NCBI GenBank assembly: GCA_017941705.1
Contig: JAGAVX010000140.1
Span: 1-38,434 of the forward strand
DNA from: Atopobiaceae bacterium
GTDB taxonomy: Bacteria; Actinomycetota; Coriobacteriia; Coriobacteriales; Atopobiaceae
DNA length: 38,434 bases
Direction of reading: 5' to 3'
Numbering within the stretch: position 1 is the first letter of the stretch; each line of letters begins with the position of its first letter. Of this stretch, positions 14,266-22,442 are shown piece after piece. The position numbers were made by a program, and so were the translations under genes. The notes beneath the pieces were generated by a model. That model had not been told where the DNA came from and searched no databases. It saw only the letters and a program-made list of their open reading frames with translations.

Positions 14266-14632
14266 ACCAATCGAGCCACGAGGCATACCCTTCAGACACA
14301 AAAGGCCTCGGCATGTGGAAAAGGCCCTGTCAGCATGCTATTCTTAGCTTCCTGCCGTCAGCAAAACCGCAGGTAGATGACCTATCGGATCGTTTACCTG
14401 CGCAAACATAATATCTACACAATATGTTCGTTTTGCTTCAAAAACTATTCGAACATCGTTGGGCCACAAACAAACGTTCTCACAATATCTTGGGTCGGAA
14501 AGTTACGAAACGCGAAAAATGTCGCGTTGGGGGTCAAAGTGTGGCATTTTCCCACTCCATCCCAAAGTTTTGCGGTAGTATCTCAGTCGTACTCAATTAC
14601 GAAGGAGACAATCGCGAAGAACGGAGGAGGCG
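14266..14632 (+). promoter_or_regulatory. AT-rich leader and promoter region of mraZ and the dcw cluster
   Basis: This 367-base stretch holds no gene. Its middle (about 14390-14520) is clearly more AT-rich than the surroundings. Two TCCCA boxes exactly 10 bases apart (14550-14554 and 14560-14564) read as TGGGA-N5-TGGGA on the other strand, the form of MraZ operators described in E. coli. TAGTAT at 14576-14581 is a possible -10 box, without a good -35. The mraZ ribosome site GGAGGAGG is at 14623-14630. Confidence 0.45.
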
Positions 14633-15100
14633 ATGTACGGAACACGGCGCTGCACGATAGACGCCAAGCTCCGTTGCACCCTTCCTTCCGACATCCGCAA
14701 GAGCATCGGCACCAACCGAGTCGTTCTCGTCCCCTTCAAGAAAGAGTGCCTGTACGGGTTCGCCCCCGAGGCGTTCGAAGAGTGGGTCCTCAACCTCTTC
14801 GAGCACGACGGCAAGAAGTACGATGACCGCAGCGTCGCCGATCGCAAGCTGATGCGGCGTCTCCGCGGAAGTGCCGTCGAGCTCACCCTCGATTCGGCGG
14901 GTCGCCTGGCATTGGGCAAGCTCGATGCCGTGGACGAGTCGCTGAGGCCCGGACAGCCGACGCGCAGGGTCCAGCTCGGGATCGTGGGCGACGTGATGGT
15001 CATCGGTAACGGTGACCGCTTCGAGATCTGGGACGCCGACAAGTGGTTGGCCGAACAGGACGCCGAGGAAGATCCCTTCGACTTCTTCGACGTGGAGTAA
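14633..15100 (+). CDS. mraZ: MraZ transcriptional regulator of the dcw cluster
   Basis: MraZ is a DNA-binding protein of the SpoVT-AbrB fold that controls its own dcw cluster. The 155-residue protein has the two tandem half-domains: the first at about 6-50 with IDAKLRCTLPSDIRKSIG and the second at about 80-120 with LTLDSAGRLALGKLDA. The second keeps the D-x-x-G-R signature. The first reads D-A-K-L-R, with Leu where Gly is usual. The C-terminus ends in an acidic and Phe-rich tail (AEEDPFDFFDVE). A strong GGAGGAGG precedes the ATG. It is the first gene of the cluster, four bases before rsmH, and the TGGGA boxes about 70-80 bases upstream fit autoregulation. Confidence 0.92.
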   Translation: MYGTRRCTIDAKLRCTLPSDIRKSIGTNRVVLVPFKKECLYGFAPEAFEEWVLNLFEHDGKKYDDRSVADRKLMRRLRGSAVELTLDSAGRLALGKLDAVDESLRPGQPTRRVQLGIVGDVMVIGNGDRFEIWDADKWLAEQDAEEDPFDFFDVE

Positions 15101-15103
15101 GGG

Positions 15104-16105
15104 GTGAAGCACTTGACAGACGAATATCGGCACGTACCCGTCATGCTCGACGAGGTTCTCCAGCACCTTGACCCACAGCCGGGGGAAGTGGTGTGTGACT
15201 GCACGCTTGGTGGCGCCGGTCACTCGGTGGAACTCGCCAAACGCGTGGCACCCGATGGGCTCCTGATTGGGATCGACCAGGATGACATGGCCCTCGCCGC
15301 GGCGGCCGAGCGCTTCGAGCGCGAGGCTCCTGGCGCTGAGCACCTGCTGCTCAAGGGCAACTTCGGATCTCTCGACGACCTGCTGGTCACCGCGGAGATC
15401 CCCGGAGTCGACTGCTTCCTGTTTGACCTTGGAGTCTCGTCGCCTCAGCTCGACATTCCCGAGAGAGGCTTCTCGTACAACGAGGACGCCCCACTTGACA
15501 TGCGAATGGATCCGGGGAACAACACCCTAACCGCACAAGAGGTCATAAACCACTACAACGAACACGACCTCACCCGGATCCTGCGCATATACGGGGATGA
15601 GCGGCATGCCCAGCGCATTGCCCGCCAGGTGGTGCGCCGCCGCGAGAAGGCGCCCATCGAGACGACCCTTCAGCTGGTCGAGGTCATCAAGGCAGCCATC
15701 CCGGCCGCCGACCGCCGCCACGGTGGGCATCCCGCGCGCAAGACCTTCCAGGCCCTGCGCATCGAGGTGAACCAAGAGCTTGACGTACTCGAGAGGGGGT
15801 TGCGCGCAGCCATCCGCTGGGCAAACCCCGGTGGGCGCATCTGTGTCATCAGCTACCACTCGCTCGAGGACCGCATGGTGAAGCACGTCTTCACCGAGCT
15901 GTCGCAGGGGTGCACCTGCCCGCCGGACCTTCCGGTGTGCGTGTGCGGCAACGTGCCGATTGTCGAGGTCAGGACCCGCAAGCCACTGAGGGCGAGCGAG
16001 CGGGAGGTGCGGGACAACCCGCGCTCGAGGAGTGCCCTCACGCGCGTGGCGGTCAAGTTGGACGTCACGGGCACCAAGAAGTATGCAGGCGACCCCCGGG
16101 GTTGA
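15104..16105 (+). CDS. rsmH: 16S rRNA m4C1402 methyltransferase RsmH (MraW)
   Basis: RsmH transfers a methyl group from SAM to N4 of C1402 in the ribosomal P site. The 333-residue protein has the family's HVPVMLDEVLQHLDPQPGEVVCDCTLGGAGHS with the SAM-binding glycine loop, then DLGVSSPQLDIPERGFSYNEDAPLDMRMD, RRHGGHPARKTFQALRIEVNQEL and the C-terminal CVISYHSLEDRMVK. These are the usual conserved blocks in order. The start is a GTG at 15104, four bases after mraZ, with GGAGTAAGGGG as an overlapping ribosome site. It is the second gene of the dcw cluster. A 116-base gap with phased repeats and a hairpin separates it from ftsL. Confidence 0.95.
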   Translation: MKHLTDEYRHVPVMLDEVLQHLDPQPGEVVCDCTLGGAGHSVELAKRVAPDGLLIGIDQDDMALAAAAERFEREAPGAEHLLLKGNFGSLDDLLVTAEIPGVDCFLFDLGVSSPQLDIPERGFSYNEDAPLDMRMDPGNNTLTAQEVINHYNEHDLTRILRIYGDERHAQRIARQVVRRREKAPIETTLQLVEVIKAAIPAADRRHGGHPARKTFQALRIEVNQELDVLERGLRAAIRWANPGGRICVISYHSLEDRMVKHVFTELSQGCTCPPDLPVCVCGNVPIVEVRTRKPLRASEREVRDNPRSRSALTRVAVKLDVTGTKKYAGDPRG

Positions 16106-16117
16106 TTGCATAGCACC

Positions 16118-16167
16118 AAACGCATTACAACGTAACAAAAACGCAGCTTAAACGCACCACAAACGCA
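16118..16167 (+). repeat. Phased AAACGCA direct-repeat array upstream of ftsL
   Basis: AAACGCA occurs at 16118, 16139, 16150 and 16161, and a 5-of-7 match (CAACGTA) fills the gap at 16128. The successive steps are 10, 11, 11 and 11 bases, close to one helical turn. The last two copies are followed by CCAC or CCAC-like bases. It lies directly after rsmH and before the ftsL hairpin, as expected for a multi-site protein-binding region. Confidence 0.6.
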
Positions 16168-16172
16168 CCACC

Positions 16173-16199
16173 GCCGCCCGCCCCACAAGGGCGGGCGGC
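16173..16199. terminator. Perfect 11-bp GC hairpin between rsmH and ftsL
   Basis: GCCGCCCGCCC (16173-16183) pairs with GGGCGGGCGGC (16189-16199) around a 5-base loop. There is no T-run after it; the ftsL ribosome site begins about 8 bases later. It may be an attenuator, an RNA-processing site or a partial terminator inside the cluster. Confidence 0.5.
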
Positions 16200-16221
16200 A
16201 CGCACTAGGGGGAGGGCAACG

Positions 16222-16695
16222 ATGTATCAGGGCAGCGCGGCATATCAGCTGGACGCCAACCGCAACGCTTGGGAGCTCCCCGTATCAAGGCCTCTCTCCG
16301 TCTACGAGGGCGGTGGGCTGGACGCCCGCAACCGTGCCGACGCCTCGTCCGCGCTCATCGCCGTCATAAAGATGGCCGTCGTGGCGATGGTCATGGTCTT
16401 CGTCCTCGGTGCGGCACGCGTCGCACTGACCACCCAGACCGTCACGCTGCTTGGCGACATCTCGGTGGCAGAGGGTACCGTCGCCCAGGCGCGTGTCACG
16501 CGTACCGAGCTGCAGGTCGAGCGTTCCGCCCTTTCCAGCGCCGATCGCATCCAGCGCATCGCGACCGAGAACTACGGCATGGTCTTCGCCTCGGACGTCG
16601 ACACCGTCACGATCAACCTTGAGGAGGACGTCCCGGCATCTGCAGATGATGCGCAGTCCGTCGATGACGCAGACGCGGCCGGCACTGTAGCGTAG
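16222..16695 (+). CDS. ftsL: Cell division protein FtsL-like
   Basis: FtsL is a small bitopic protein of the FtsQ-FtsL-FtsB complex that activates FtsW/FtsI septal wall synthesis. The 157-residue product has a cytosolic N-terminus (1-42), one transmembrane helix (about 44-65) and an extracytoplasmic coiled-coil-like helix. It ends in ADRIQRIATENYGMVFASDVDTV, which resembles the FtsL/DivIC C-terminal block, followed by an acidic Asp/Ala tail. Sequence similarity in this family is low, so the call rests on topology and on position between rsmH and ftsI. The N-terminal tail carries PLSVYEG at 24-30, a motif repeated almost exactly in the C-terminal tail of FtsW. A GGGGGAGGG site precedes the ATG. 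Confidence 0.82.
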   Translation: MYQGSAAYQLDANRNAWELPVSRPLSVYEGGGLDARNRADASSALIAVIKMAVVAMVMVFVLGAARVALTTQTVTLLGDISVAEGTVAQARVTRTELQVERSALSSADRIQRIATENYGMVFASDVDTVTINLEEDVPASADDAQSVDDADAAGTVA

Positions 16696-16705
16696 ACTTA
16701 CTCCC

Positions 16706-18466
16706 GTGAGAAGCGATATCGACCATAGCCGCAATCGGCATCATGACGCACCGGAGGTTTCCCGTAGCGAGGCCTCCGGTATCGTGCGTTATTACGAAGA
16801 CGACGGCCGTCTTAAGATCCTGCTGTTCGTTCTGGCCCTAGCGTTTGCCGTGGTTTCGTGCTCCCTCGTCTACAACCAGGTCATCCGCGGCGACAGGCTT
16901 GCCCGCGAGGCCGAGCAGCATCGCAGCAATGTCATCAAGCTACAGGCCCGCCGCGGCACCATCTACGATCGCAACGGCAACGTGCTGGCCATGAGCGAAA
17001 GCTGCCGCACGATCTACTGCAACCCCCAGGAGGTTCAGGAGCCCTACCGGACGGCCGAGATCATCGCCGAGCACCTGGGCGGCGAGACGGCCGACTACGT
17101 CGACGCCCTGCAGCAGGAGGGCACCTTTGCCTACATCAAGCGCCAGGTCGACACGAAGGTGGCCGACGCCATCAAGGCGGACCTCGCCGACAACAAGCTG
17201 CCCGGGGTGTACTACCTGCAGGACAGCAAGCGCGTCTATCCATACGGGTCCATCGGCGGACAGGTGCTGGGCATCGTCGGCATCGACGGCAACGGCCTTT
17301 CGGGTCTCGAGCTCTACTACGAGGACCTGTTGCACGGCACCGATGGCGAGATGATCATCGAGACGGGCAACTTCGGCACACCGATAGCGGGCGCCGCCGC
17401 TGAGGTCACCGATGCGATCGATGGAACCGACATCGTCATCTCGCTCGACATCAACGTGCAGCGCGTCGCCGAGGAGAACATCGTCGAGGGCGTGAAGGAG
17501 TACAAGGCGGAGTCCGGATCGGTCATGGTCACTGACCCCAAGACCGGCGAGATCCTCGCCGCGTGCTCGACGCCGCTGCTCGACGCCTCAGACCTCTCGG
17601 TCGTGGAGGATGGCGCCACCAGCCTCAAGCTCGTCTCGGACTCCTACGAGCCCGGATCCATCTTCAAGGTCCTGACCTCGGCGATTGGCATCGAGAAGGG
17701 TGTCATCAACTCATCGTCCACGTTCTACGTGCCCGCGTACCTGCAGGTCGGCGACGACATGGTCTCGGATGACGACGACCGCAGCTACGACATGTACATG
17801 ACCCTGCGCGAGATCCTCCGCCGCTCGTCCAACACGGGCGCCGCCCTCGTGGCACAGGAGGAGATCGGCGCCGACTCGTTTGCCGAGGGCGTGGAAGCCT
17901 TTGACATCGGGCACGCCACCGGCATCGACTACCCTGGCGAGGTCGAGGGAATCGTCAAGTCGCGCGACGAGTACGACGGATCGAGCGTGGGCTCGATGTC
18001 GTTCGGCCAGGGACTCGCCATCCCCCTCGTGCAGATGGTGCGTGCGGTTGGCGCGGTCGCCAACCATGGAGTGCCGGTGACCCCTCACTTCCTGGTGAGC
18101 AAGGCGACGGAAAAGGTCGAGTGGCCGGAGGGCGAGCGGATCGTGTCGGAGGACACGGCGCGCCAGGTCGTCGACATGATGCGCACCGTCGTGGAGGAGG
18201 GCACGGCCATGCCGGCCCAGGTCCCCGGCTACGACGTGGCCGGCAAGACCGGCACCGGAGAGCGCGCCGACACGACCAAGGGCGGCTACGTGGAGGACAA
18301 GTTCACGTCCTCGCTCATCGGCTTCGCGCCGGCCGCCAACCCGACGGTCCTCGTCTACGTCGGACTCAACGGGACGCCATACCTGGCATACGCCTCGGCG
18401 GCCCCTGTCTTCTCGTCTATCATGGGTGAGGCGCTGACCGACATGGGCGTCTTGCCCGCAGTCTAG
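16706..18466 (+). CDS. ftsI: Division-specific penicillin-binding protein FtsI (PBP2/PBP3 class B)
   Basis: FtsI is the septal transpeptidase that crosslinks peptidoglycan made by FtsW. The 586-residue protein has a cytosolic N-terminus, one transmembrane helix (about 37-57), a dimer/pedestal domain (ARRGTIYDRNGNVLA and on) and a class B transpeptidase domain. All three active-site motifs are present: S318-x-x-K321 in EPGSIFK, S374-S-N376, and K514-T-G in AGKTGTGER. There are no PASTA repeats. The GTG at 16706 is 10 bases after ftsL but has no good ribosome site; another GTG at 16783 (before RYYEDDGRLK) has GAGG upstream and is a possible alternative. It is followed by murF with no murE in between. 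Confidence 0.93.
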   Translation: MRSDIDHSRNRHHDAPEVSRSEASGIVRYYEDDGRLKILLFVLALAFAVVSCSLVYNQVIRGDRLAREAEQHRSNVIKLQARRGTIYDRNGNVLAMSESCRTIYCNPQEVQEPYRTAEIIAEHLGGETADYVDALQQEGTFAYIKRQVDTKVADAIKADLADNKLPGVYYLQDSKRVYPYGSIGGQVLGIVGIDGNGLSGLELYYEDLLHGTDGEMIIETGNFGTPIAGAAAEVTDAIDGTDIVISLDINVQRVAEENIVEGVKEYKAESGSVMVTDPKTGEILAACSTPLLDASDLSVVEDGATSLKLVSDSYEPGSIFKVLTSAIGIEKGVINSSSTFYVPAYLQVGDDMVSDDDDRSYDMYMTLREILRRSSNTGAALVAQEEIGADSFAEGVEAFDIGHATGIDYPGEVEGIVKSRDEYDGSSVGSMSFGQGLAIPLVQMVRAVGAVANHGVPVTPHFLVSKATEKVEWPEGERIVSEDTARQVVDMMRTVVEEGTAMPAQVPGYDVAGKTGTGERADTTKGGYVEDKFTSSLIGFAPAANPTVLVYVGLNGTPYLAYASAAPVFSSIMGEALTDMGVLPAV

Positions 18467-18491
18467 TCAGCGCATTCGGAAAGGGATGCTC

Positions 18492-19970
18492 ATGCTTTCA
18501 ATGTCAATAGCCGACATGCTCGAAGCCACGGGGGCGACCCTGCTGTGCGGCGATCCGGAGAGGGTGGTGACCGGCGTCACCACCGACTCGCGCTCCGTCG
18601 AGGACGGCTCGGTCTTCGTGTGCTTTGCGGGGGAGCGCGTCAATGGCAACCGCTTTGCGGCCCAGGCCGTCGAGGCGGGTGCGGGCGCGGTGGTCCTAAC
18701 CGAGGACGCGCCCGATGGTCTGGCCGATCTTGCCGACGCACACGGTTGCGCCCTGCTGCGCGCTGCGTCCGTGGAGGAGAAGACGCCTGATGACACCGAT
18801 CCCTCGGCCACCGAGTTCCTCCTGCGCCTCGCCGCGGCATGGCGCGAGCGCAACGACCAGTGGGTCGTGGTGGGCGTGACGGGGTCGGTGGGCAAGACCA
18901 CCACCAAGGACATGCTCGCCTGTGGCCTAGCCACGCAGTTTGCGACGCACGCGACCAAGGGCAACTTCAACAACCTCATCGGCCTGCCCCTTACGCTCCT
19001 GGCCGCATCGCCCGACGATGAGGTCGTCGTGGCCGAGATGGGCATGAACCATGCCGGCGAGCTGGCGCGCCTCACCAAGGTGGCACGTCCCACGGTCGCA
19101 CTGGTGACCAATGTCGGCACGAGCCACATCGGCTTCCTCGGGTCGCGCGAGGCCATCGCCTGTGCCAAGGCCGAGATCGTCCGGGGCATGACGGCCTCGG
19201 ATGCCGCGACCGGCTCCGTGCGCCCCTGCTTGGTGCTGACCGAGGACAACGACTTTGGCACCCTCATCGACGAGCGCTTCTGCCAGCCCGCGGGCGTGGA
19301 GGTCGTGCGCGTCGGCACGTCTGCCGCAAGTGACGTGCGCGCCGAGGGCATCACGCTCGACGAGCAGGGTCTCCCGAGCTTCGAGCTCGCCTTTGGTGAC
19401 GGCTGGCATGAGCGCGTGGCACTTGACACGCCAGGTCGCCACGTGGTGAGCGACTTCCTCATTGCCATGGCCATCGCCGACCGTCTCGGTGCCGACCGCT
19501 CTGCGGTCGCGCAGGCGATCGCCCATATGCCGCAGACGCACATGCGCCTCGAGGTTCTCACAGCCCCCGGCCGCCCGCGCGTCATCGACGACTCCTACAA
19601 CGCCAGTCCCAACTCCATCGCCGCGGCGCTCGACGTGCTCTGCTCGATGGAGTGTGACGGCCGGCGCGTGGCGGTGCTCGGCCAGGTGGGCGAGCTGGGC
19701 AGCGAGGCCGAGCGCCTGCATGGCTACATCGGCGCCTACGCCGCCGCCAAGCCGCTCGACCTGCTGGTCTTTGTGGGCGGCGAGGATGCCGGCCACATGG
19801 CCGAGGCGGCCCGCACCATGGGCTTCTCGGAGGACCGTCTCGAGGTGCTGCCGACGGCGCAGCGTGCGCTTGAGGTGATTGGGCCCGTTCTGGCCGAGGG
19901 CGACCTCGTGCTCGCCAAGGGCTCTCGTTCCGTTGGTCTCGACGTATTTGCCAAGGGGGTGCTTGCCTAA
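18492..19970 (+). CDS. murF: UDP-MurNAc-tripeptide--D-Ala-D-Ala ligase MurF
   Basis: MurF adds D-Ala-D-Ala to the UDP-MurNAc-tripeptide in the cytosol, completing the stem pentapeptide. The 492-residue protein shows the three Mur ligase domains. The N-terminal domain contains VVTGVTTDSRSVEDGSVFVCFAGERVNGNRFA. The central ATPase has GVTGSVGKTTTKDML, then KGNFNNLIGLPLTLL (typical of MurF), EMGMNHAGE and TNVGTSHIGFLGS. The C-terminal domain contains VIDDSYNASPNSIAAAL. The ATG at 18492 has GGAAAGGG at a good distance; the ATG at 18486 is too close to that site. Its last base is shared with the mraY start codon, so the two are translationally coupled. Confidence 0.95.
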   Translation: MLSMSIADMLEATGATLLCGDPERVVTGVTTDSRSVEDGSVFVCFAGERVNGNRFAAQAVEAGAGAVVLTEDAPDGLADLADAHGCALLRAASVEEKTPDDTDPSATEFLLRLAAAWRERNDQWVVVGVTGSVGKTTTKDMLACGLATQFATHATKGNFNNLIGLPLTLLAASPDDEVVVAEMGMNHAGELARLTKVARPTVALVTNVGTSHIGFLGSREAIACAKAEIVRGMTASDAATGSVRPCLVLTEDNDFGTLIDERFCQPAGVEVVRVGTSAASDVRAEGITLDEQGLPSFELAFGDGWHERVALDTPGRHVVSDFLIAMAIADRLGADRSAVAQAIAHMPQTHMRLEVLTAPGRPRVIDDSYNASPNSIAAALDVLCSMECDGRRVAVLGQVGELGSEAERLHGYIGAYAAAKPLDLLVFVGGEDAGHMAEAARTMGFSEDRLEVLPTAQRALEVIGPVLAEGDLVLAKGSRSVGLDVFAKGVLA

Positions 19971-21001
19971 TGTTTGGCAATCCGCGCTATCCCACCTACC
20001 AGGTCTTTCTTGCTGCGGCCATCTCGGCGCTGCTCACCATGCTCATCATGCCGCTCTTCATCAAGATGATGCGCCACGAGGGCGTCGGCCAGCAGATCAG
20101 GGCAGATGGTCCCCAGCAGCACCTGGTCAAGCAGGGCACGCCCACCATGGGCGGAGTCGTCATGCTCCTGGCAATCATCCTGACCTGCATGATTCAGGCA
20201 CGCTGGACGAACGACCTCAAGCTTGCCGTGGCGGCCATGCTGGCGACCGGTTCGCTCGGCCTGCTCGATGACATCGAGTCGGTCGCGCACAAGCGCTCCC
20301 TGGGCCTGACGCCGTCGCAAAAGATGATCGGCCTCGCCATAATCTCAATCGGCTTCTGCCTGCTGTCCGTCAACCTGTGCGCCATCTCGCCGGCAATCCG
20401 CTTTCCGGGCGGCTTCATGATCGACCTCGGCGTGCTGACTTCCAAGTTCAAGATGGGTTCGATGCCCGTTAGCATCCCCTGGCTGTACATGGTCTTCGTC
20501 TTCCTGCTCATGGCCGGCCTCTCGAACGCCGTCAACCTGACCGACGGCCTCGACGGCCTTGCGGGTGGCTGCAGCTTTGGCGTGATGATGGCCATGTCCA
20601 TGGTCGCGTTCCGCTATGACGCCATCAACCTCTCGATCTTTGCCGCGGCCATCGCCGGGGCATGCGTCGGCTTCCTGTGGTTCAACGGGCATCCCGCCTC
20701 GATCTTCATGGGCGACACCGGGTCGCTCTCGCTGGGTGCCGCATTCGCCGCGCTTGCGGTCCTCACCAAGACGGAGGTCACGTCGCTGATCATGGGCGGG
20801 CTCTTCATCATCGAGGCGCTCTCGGTCATCATCCAGGTCGTGTGCTTCAAGCTCACGCACAAGCGCGTCTTCCTGATGGCGCCCATCCATCACCACTTCG
20901 AGAAGCTCGGCTGGGACGAGAACAAGGTCGTCCTGCGCTTCTGGATCGTTGCGGCGGCCTTCGCCGTCCTGGGCTTTGCCCTGTACTTCAAGCTGGGATA
21001 G
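19970..21001 (+). CDS. mraY: Phospho-N-acetylmuramoyl-pentapeptide transferase MraY
   Basis: MraY moves phospho-MurNAc-pentapeptide from UDP onto undecaprenyl phosphate, making lipid I at the inner face of the membrane. The 343-residue polytopic protein has about ten hydrophobic segments. Conserved MraY blocks are visible: KQGTPTMGGVVMLL, DDIESVAHKRSLGLTPSQKM (with the Asp pair), NAVNLTDGLDGLAGG, FNGHPASIFMGDTGSLSLG and MAPIHHHFEKLGWDENKVVLRFW with the histidine triad. Length is typical of the actinobacterial form. The ATG overlaps the murF stop by one base (TAATG). Confidence 0.97.
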   Translation: MFGNPRYPTYQVFLAAAISALLTMLIMPLFIKMMRHEGVGQQIRADGPQQHLVKQGTPTMGGVVMLLAIILTCMIQARWTNDLKLAVAAMLATGSLGLLDDIESVAHKRSLGLTPSQKMIGLAIISIGFCLLSVNLCAISPAIRFPGGFMIDLGVLTSKFKMGSMPVSIPWLYMVFVFLLMAGLSNAVNLTDGLDGLAGGCSFGVMMAMSMVAFRYDAINLSIFAAAIAGACVGFLWFNGHPASIFMGDTGSLSLGAAFAALAVLTKTEVTSLIMGGLFIIEALSVIIQVVCFKLTHKRVFLMAPIHHHFEKLGWDENKVVLRFWIVAAAFAVLGFALYFKLG

Positions 21002-21011
21002 GGGGCACTTC

Positions 21012-22442
21012 ATGACTGCTGACAATCGTGGCACGGCTCCTGCTTGCAAGGAGCGCCTGGGTGACGTCTGCGTCCTGGGCATGGGGCGTACCGGCGAGGG
21101 CGTTGCGTACTACCTCGCCGACCTCCTTGGCGATCGCGTGAGCTCGGTGACCCTGTACGGCGGCGGACGCTCGTCGGAGGGGGAGGCCACACGCTCGCTC
21201 AAGGAGCGTGGCGTGCGGGTGGTCGTCGGTACCGAGCAGGTCGAGGGGCACTACGACCTCACGGTTGCCTCGCCAGGCATACCCGAGTCGTCGGCCTTCA
21301 TGGCGGCGGCGCAGGAATGCTCGACCGAGGTCATCGGCGAGCCCGAGTTCGCCTGGCGCGAGAGCCCAGAGCGCTGGCTTGCCATCACGGGCACCAACGG
21401 AAAGACGACCACGACGACGCTTACGGCCGAGCTGCTGAAGGCGGCGGGTGAGGACGCCCTGGCCGTGGGCAACATCGGTCGACTGGCGACAGGGGAGGTC
21501 TCCCAGCGTCCTGAGGGCCAGTGGTTCGTGGCCGAGCTCTCGAGCTTCCAGCTTGCGGGCACCTCGCGGCTGCATCCCCTCGCGGCGGCGCTGCTCAACG
21601 TGACTCCCGACCACCTCTCGTGGCATGGCTCGCTCGAGCGCTATGCCGCGGCCAAGGAGAAGGTGTTCGACAACTTCGATGCCGGCGACCTCGCGGTCGT
21701 GTCGGACGAGGACGAGTGGTGCCGCGCGGTCATCGGTCGCCTCGAGGAACGTGGCCTGCGCGTCGCTCACCTGCACGTGGACGGCGACCCAGGGACGCCC
21801 TGTGCGGCGTTTCGCCGTGACGGCCGGCTTGTGGTGCGCCTCGACGGCCATGAGACTGACCTTGTCGGAGCCGACGAGCTCAAGATCTGTGGGGACCACA
21901 ACGTGCAGAACGCTCTTGCCGCAGCCGCCCTCGTCCTTCATGCGGGCGCCTCTCCCGAGGGCGTCCGTGCGGGCCTGCGCGCGTTTGCGCCGCTCGAGCA
22001 TCGTGTCGAGCCCTGCGGGGAACTTGATGGCGTGCAGTTCGTCAATGATTCCAAGGCGACCAACACCGACGCGGTCGAGAAGGCGCTCGGCGCCTTTGCG
22101 CCCGGGACGGTCGTGCTGCTTATGGGCGGGACCGACAAGGGGACCGACCTGACCACCGTGGCAGACCTCGCCTCGCGCACGGCACATGTCGTCGTGTGCT
22201 ACGGAGAGGGCGGCGAGCGCATCGCGCAGGCCGTTGAGGCTGCCGACGGAAAGGCGCAGGTGCTGCGTGCCTCGCATATGGCAGACGCCTTCGAGCGTGC
22301 GTGCGAGGCGGCTCGCCCCGGTGACACGGTCCTGCTTTCGCCCGCATACGCCTCGTTCGACGAGTTCTCGGGCTTCGAGGAGCGCGGTCGCGTGTTCAAG
22401 CGGATGGTTGCCGACTATGTCGGCCAGACGGGCGGCGCGTGA
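21012..22442 (+). CDS. murD: UDP-MurNAc-L-alanine--D-glutamate ligase MurD
   Basis: MurD adds D-glutamate to UDP-MurNAc-L-Ala in the cytosol. The 476-residue protein starts with a Rossmann-like domain (VCVLGMGRTGEGVAYYLADLL). The central ATPase domain has AITGTNGKTTTTTLTAELL, AVGNIG, ELSSFQL and LNVTPDHLSWHGSLERY. The C-terminal ligase domain contains HRVEPCGELDGVQFVNDSKATNTDAVEKAL, LLMGGTDKG and LLSPAYASFDEFSGFEERGRVFK. These are the standard MurD blocks. The ATG at 21012 lies behind GATAGGGGGC; the upstream part of the open frame overlaps mraY and is not MurD-like. Its stop overlaps the ftsW start. Confidence 0.96.
   Translation: MTADNRGTAPACKERLGDVCVLGMGRTGEGVAYYLADLLGDRVSSVTLYGGGRSSEGEATRSLKERGVRVVVGTEQVEGHYDLTVASPGIPESSAFMAAAQECSTEVIGEPEFAWRESPERWLAITGTNGKTTTTTLTAELLKAAGEDALAVGNIGRLATGEVSQRPEGQWFVAELSSFQLAGTSRLHPLAAALLNVTPDHLSWHGSLERYAAAKEKVFDNFDAGDLAVVSDEDEWCRAVIGRLEERGLRVAHLHVDGDPGTPCAAFRRDGRLVVRLDGHETDLVGADELKICGDHNVQNALAAAALVLHAGASPEGVRAGLRAFAPLEHRVEPCGELDGVQFVNDSKATNTDAVEKALGAFAPGTVVLLMGGTDKGTDLTTVADLASRTAHVVVCYGEGGERIAQAVEAADGKAQVLRASHMADAFERACEAARPGDTVLLSPAYASFDEFSGFEERGRVFKRMVADYVGQTGGA

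Noticed and set aside
20988..22277. A 429-codon open frame on the reverse strand opposite murD, and similar long reverse frames opposite pyrG, murG, murC and ftsZ
   Set aside because: All are mirror frames of well-supported genes. They lack ribosome sites and recognisable domains.
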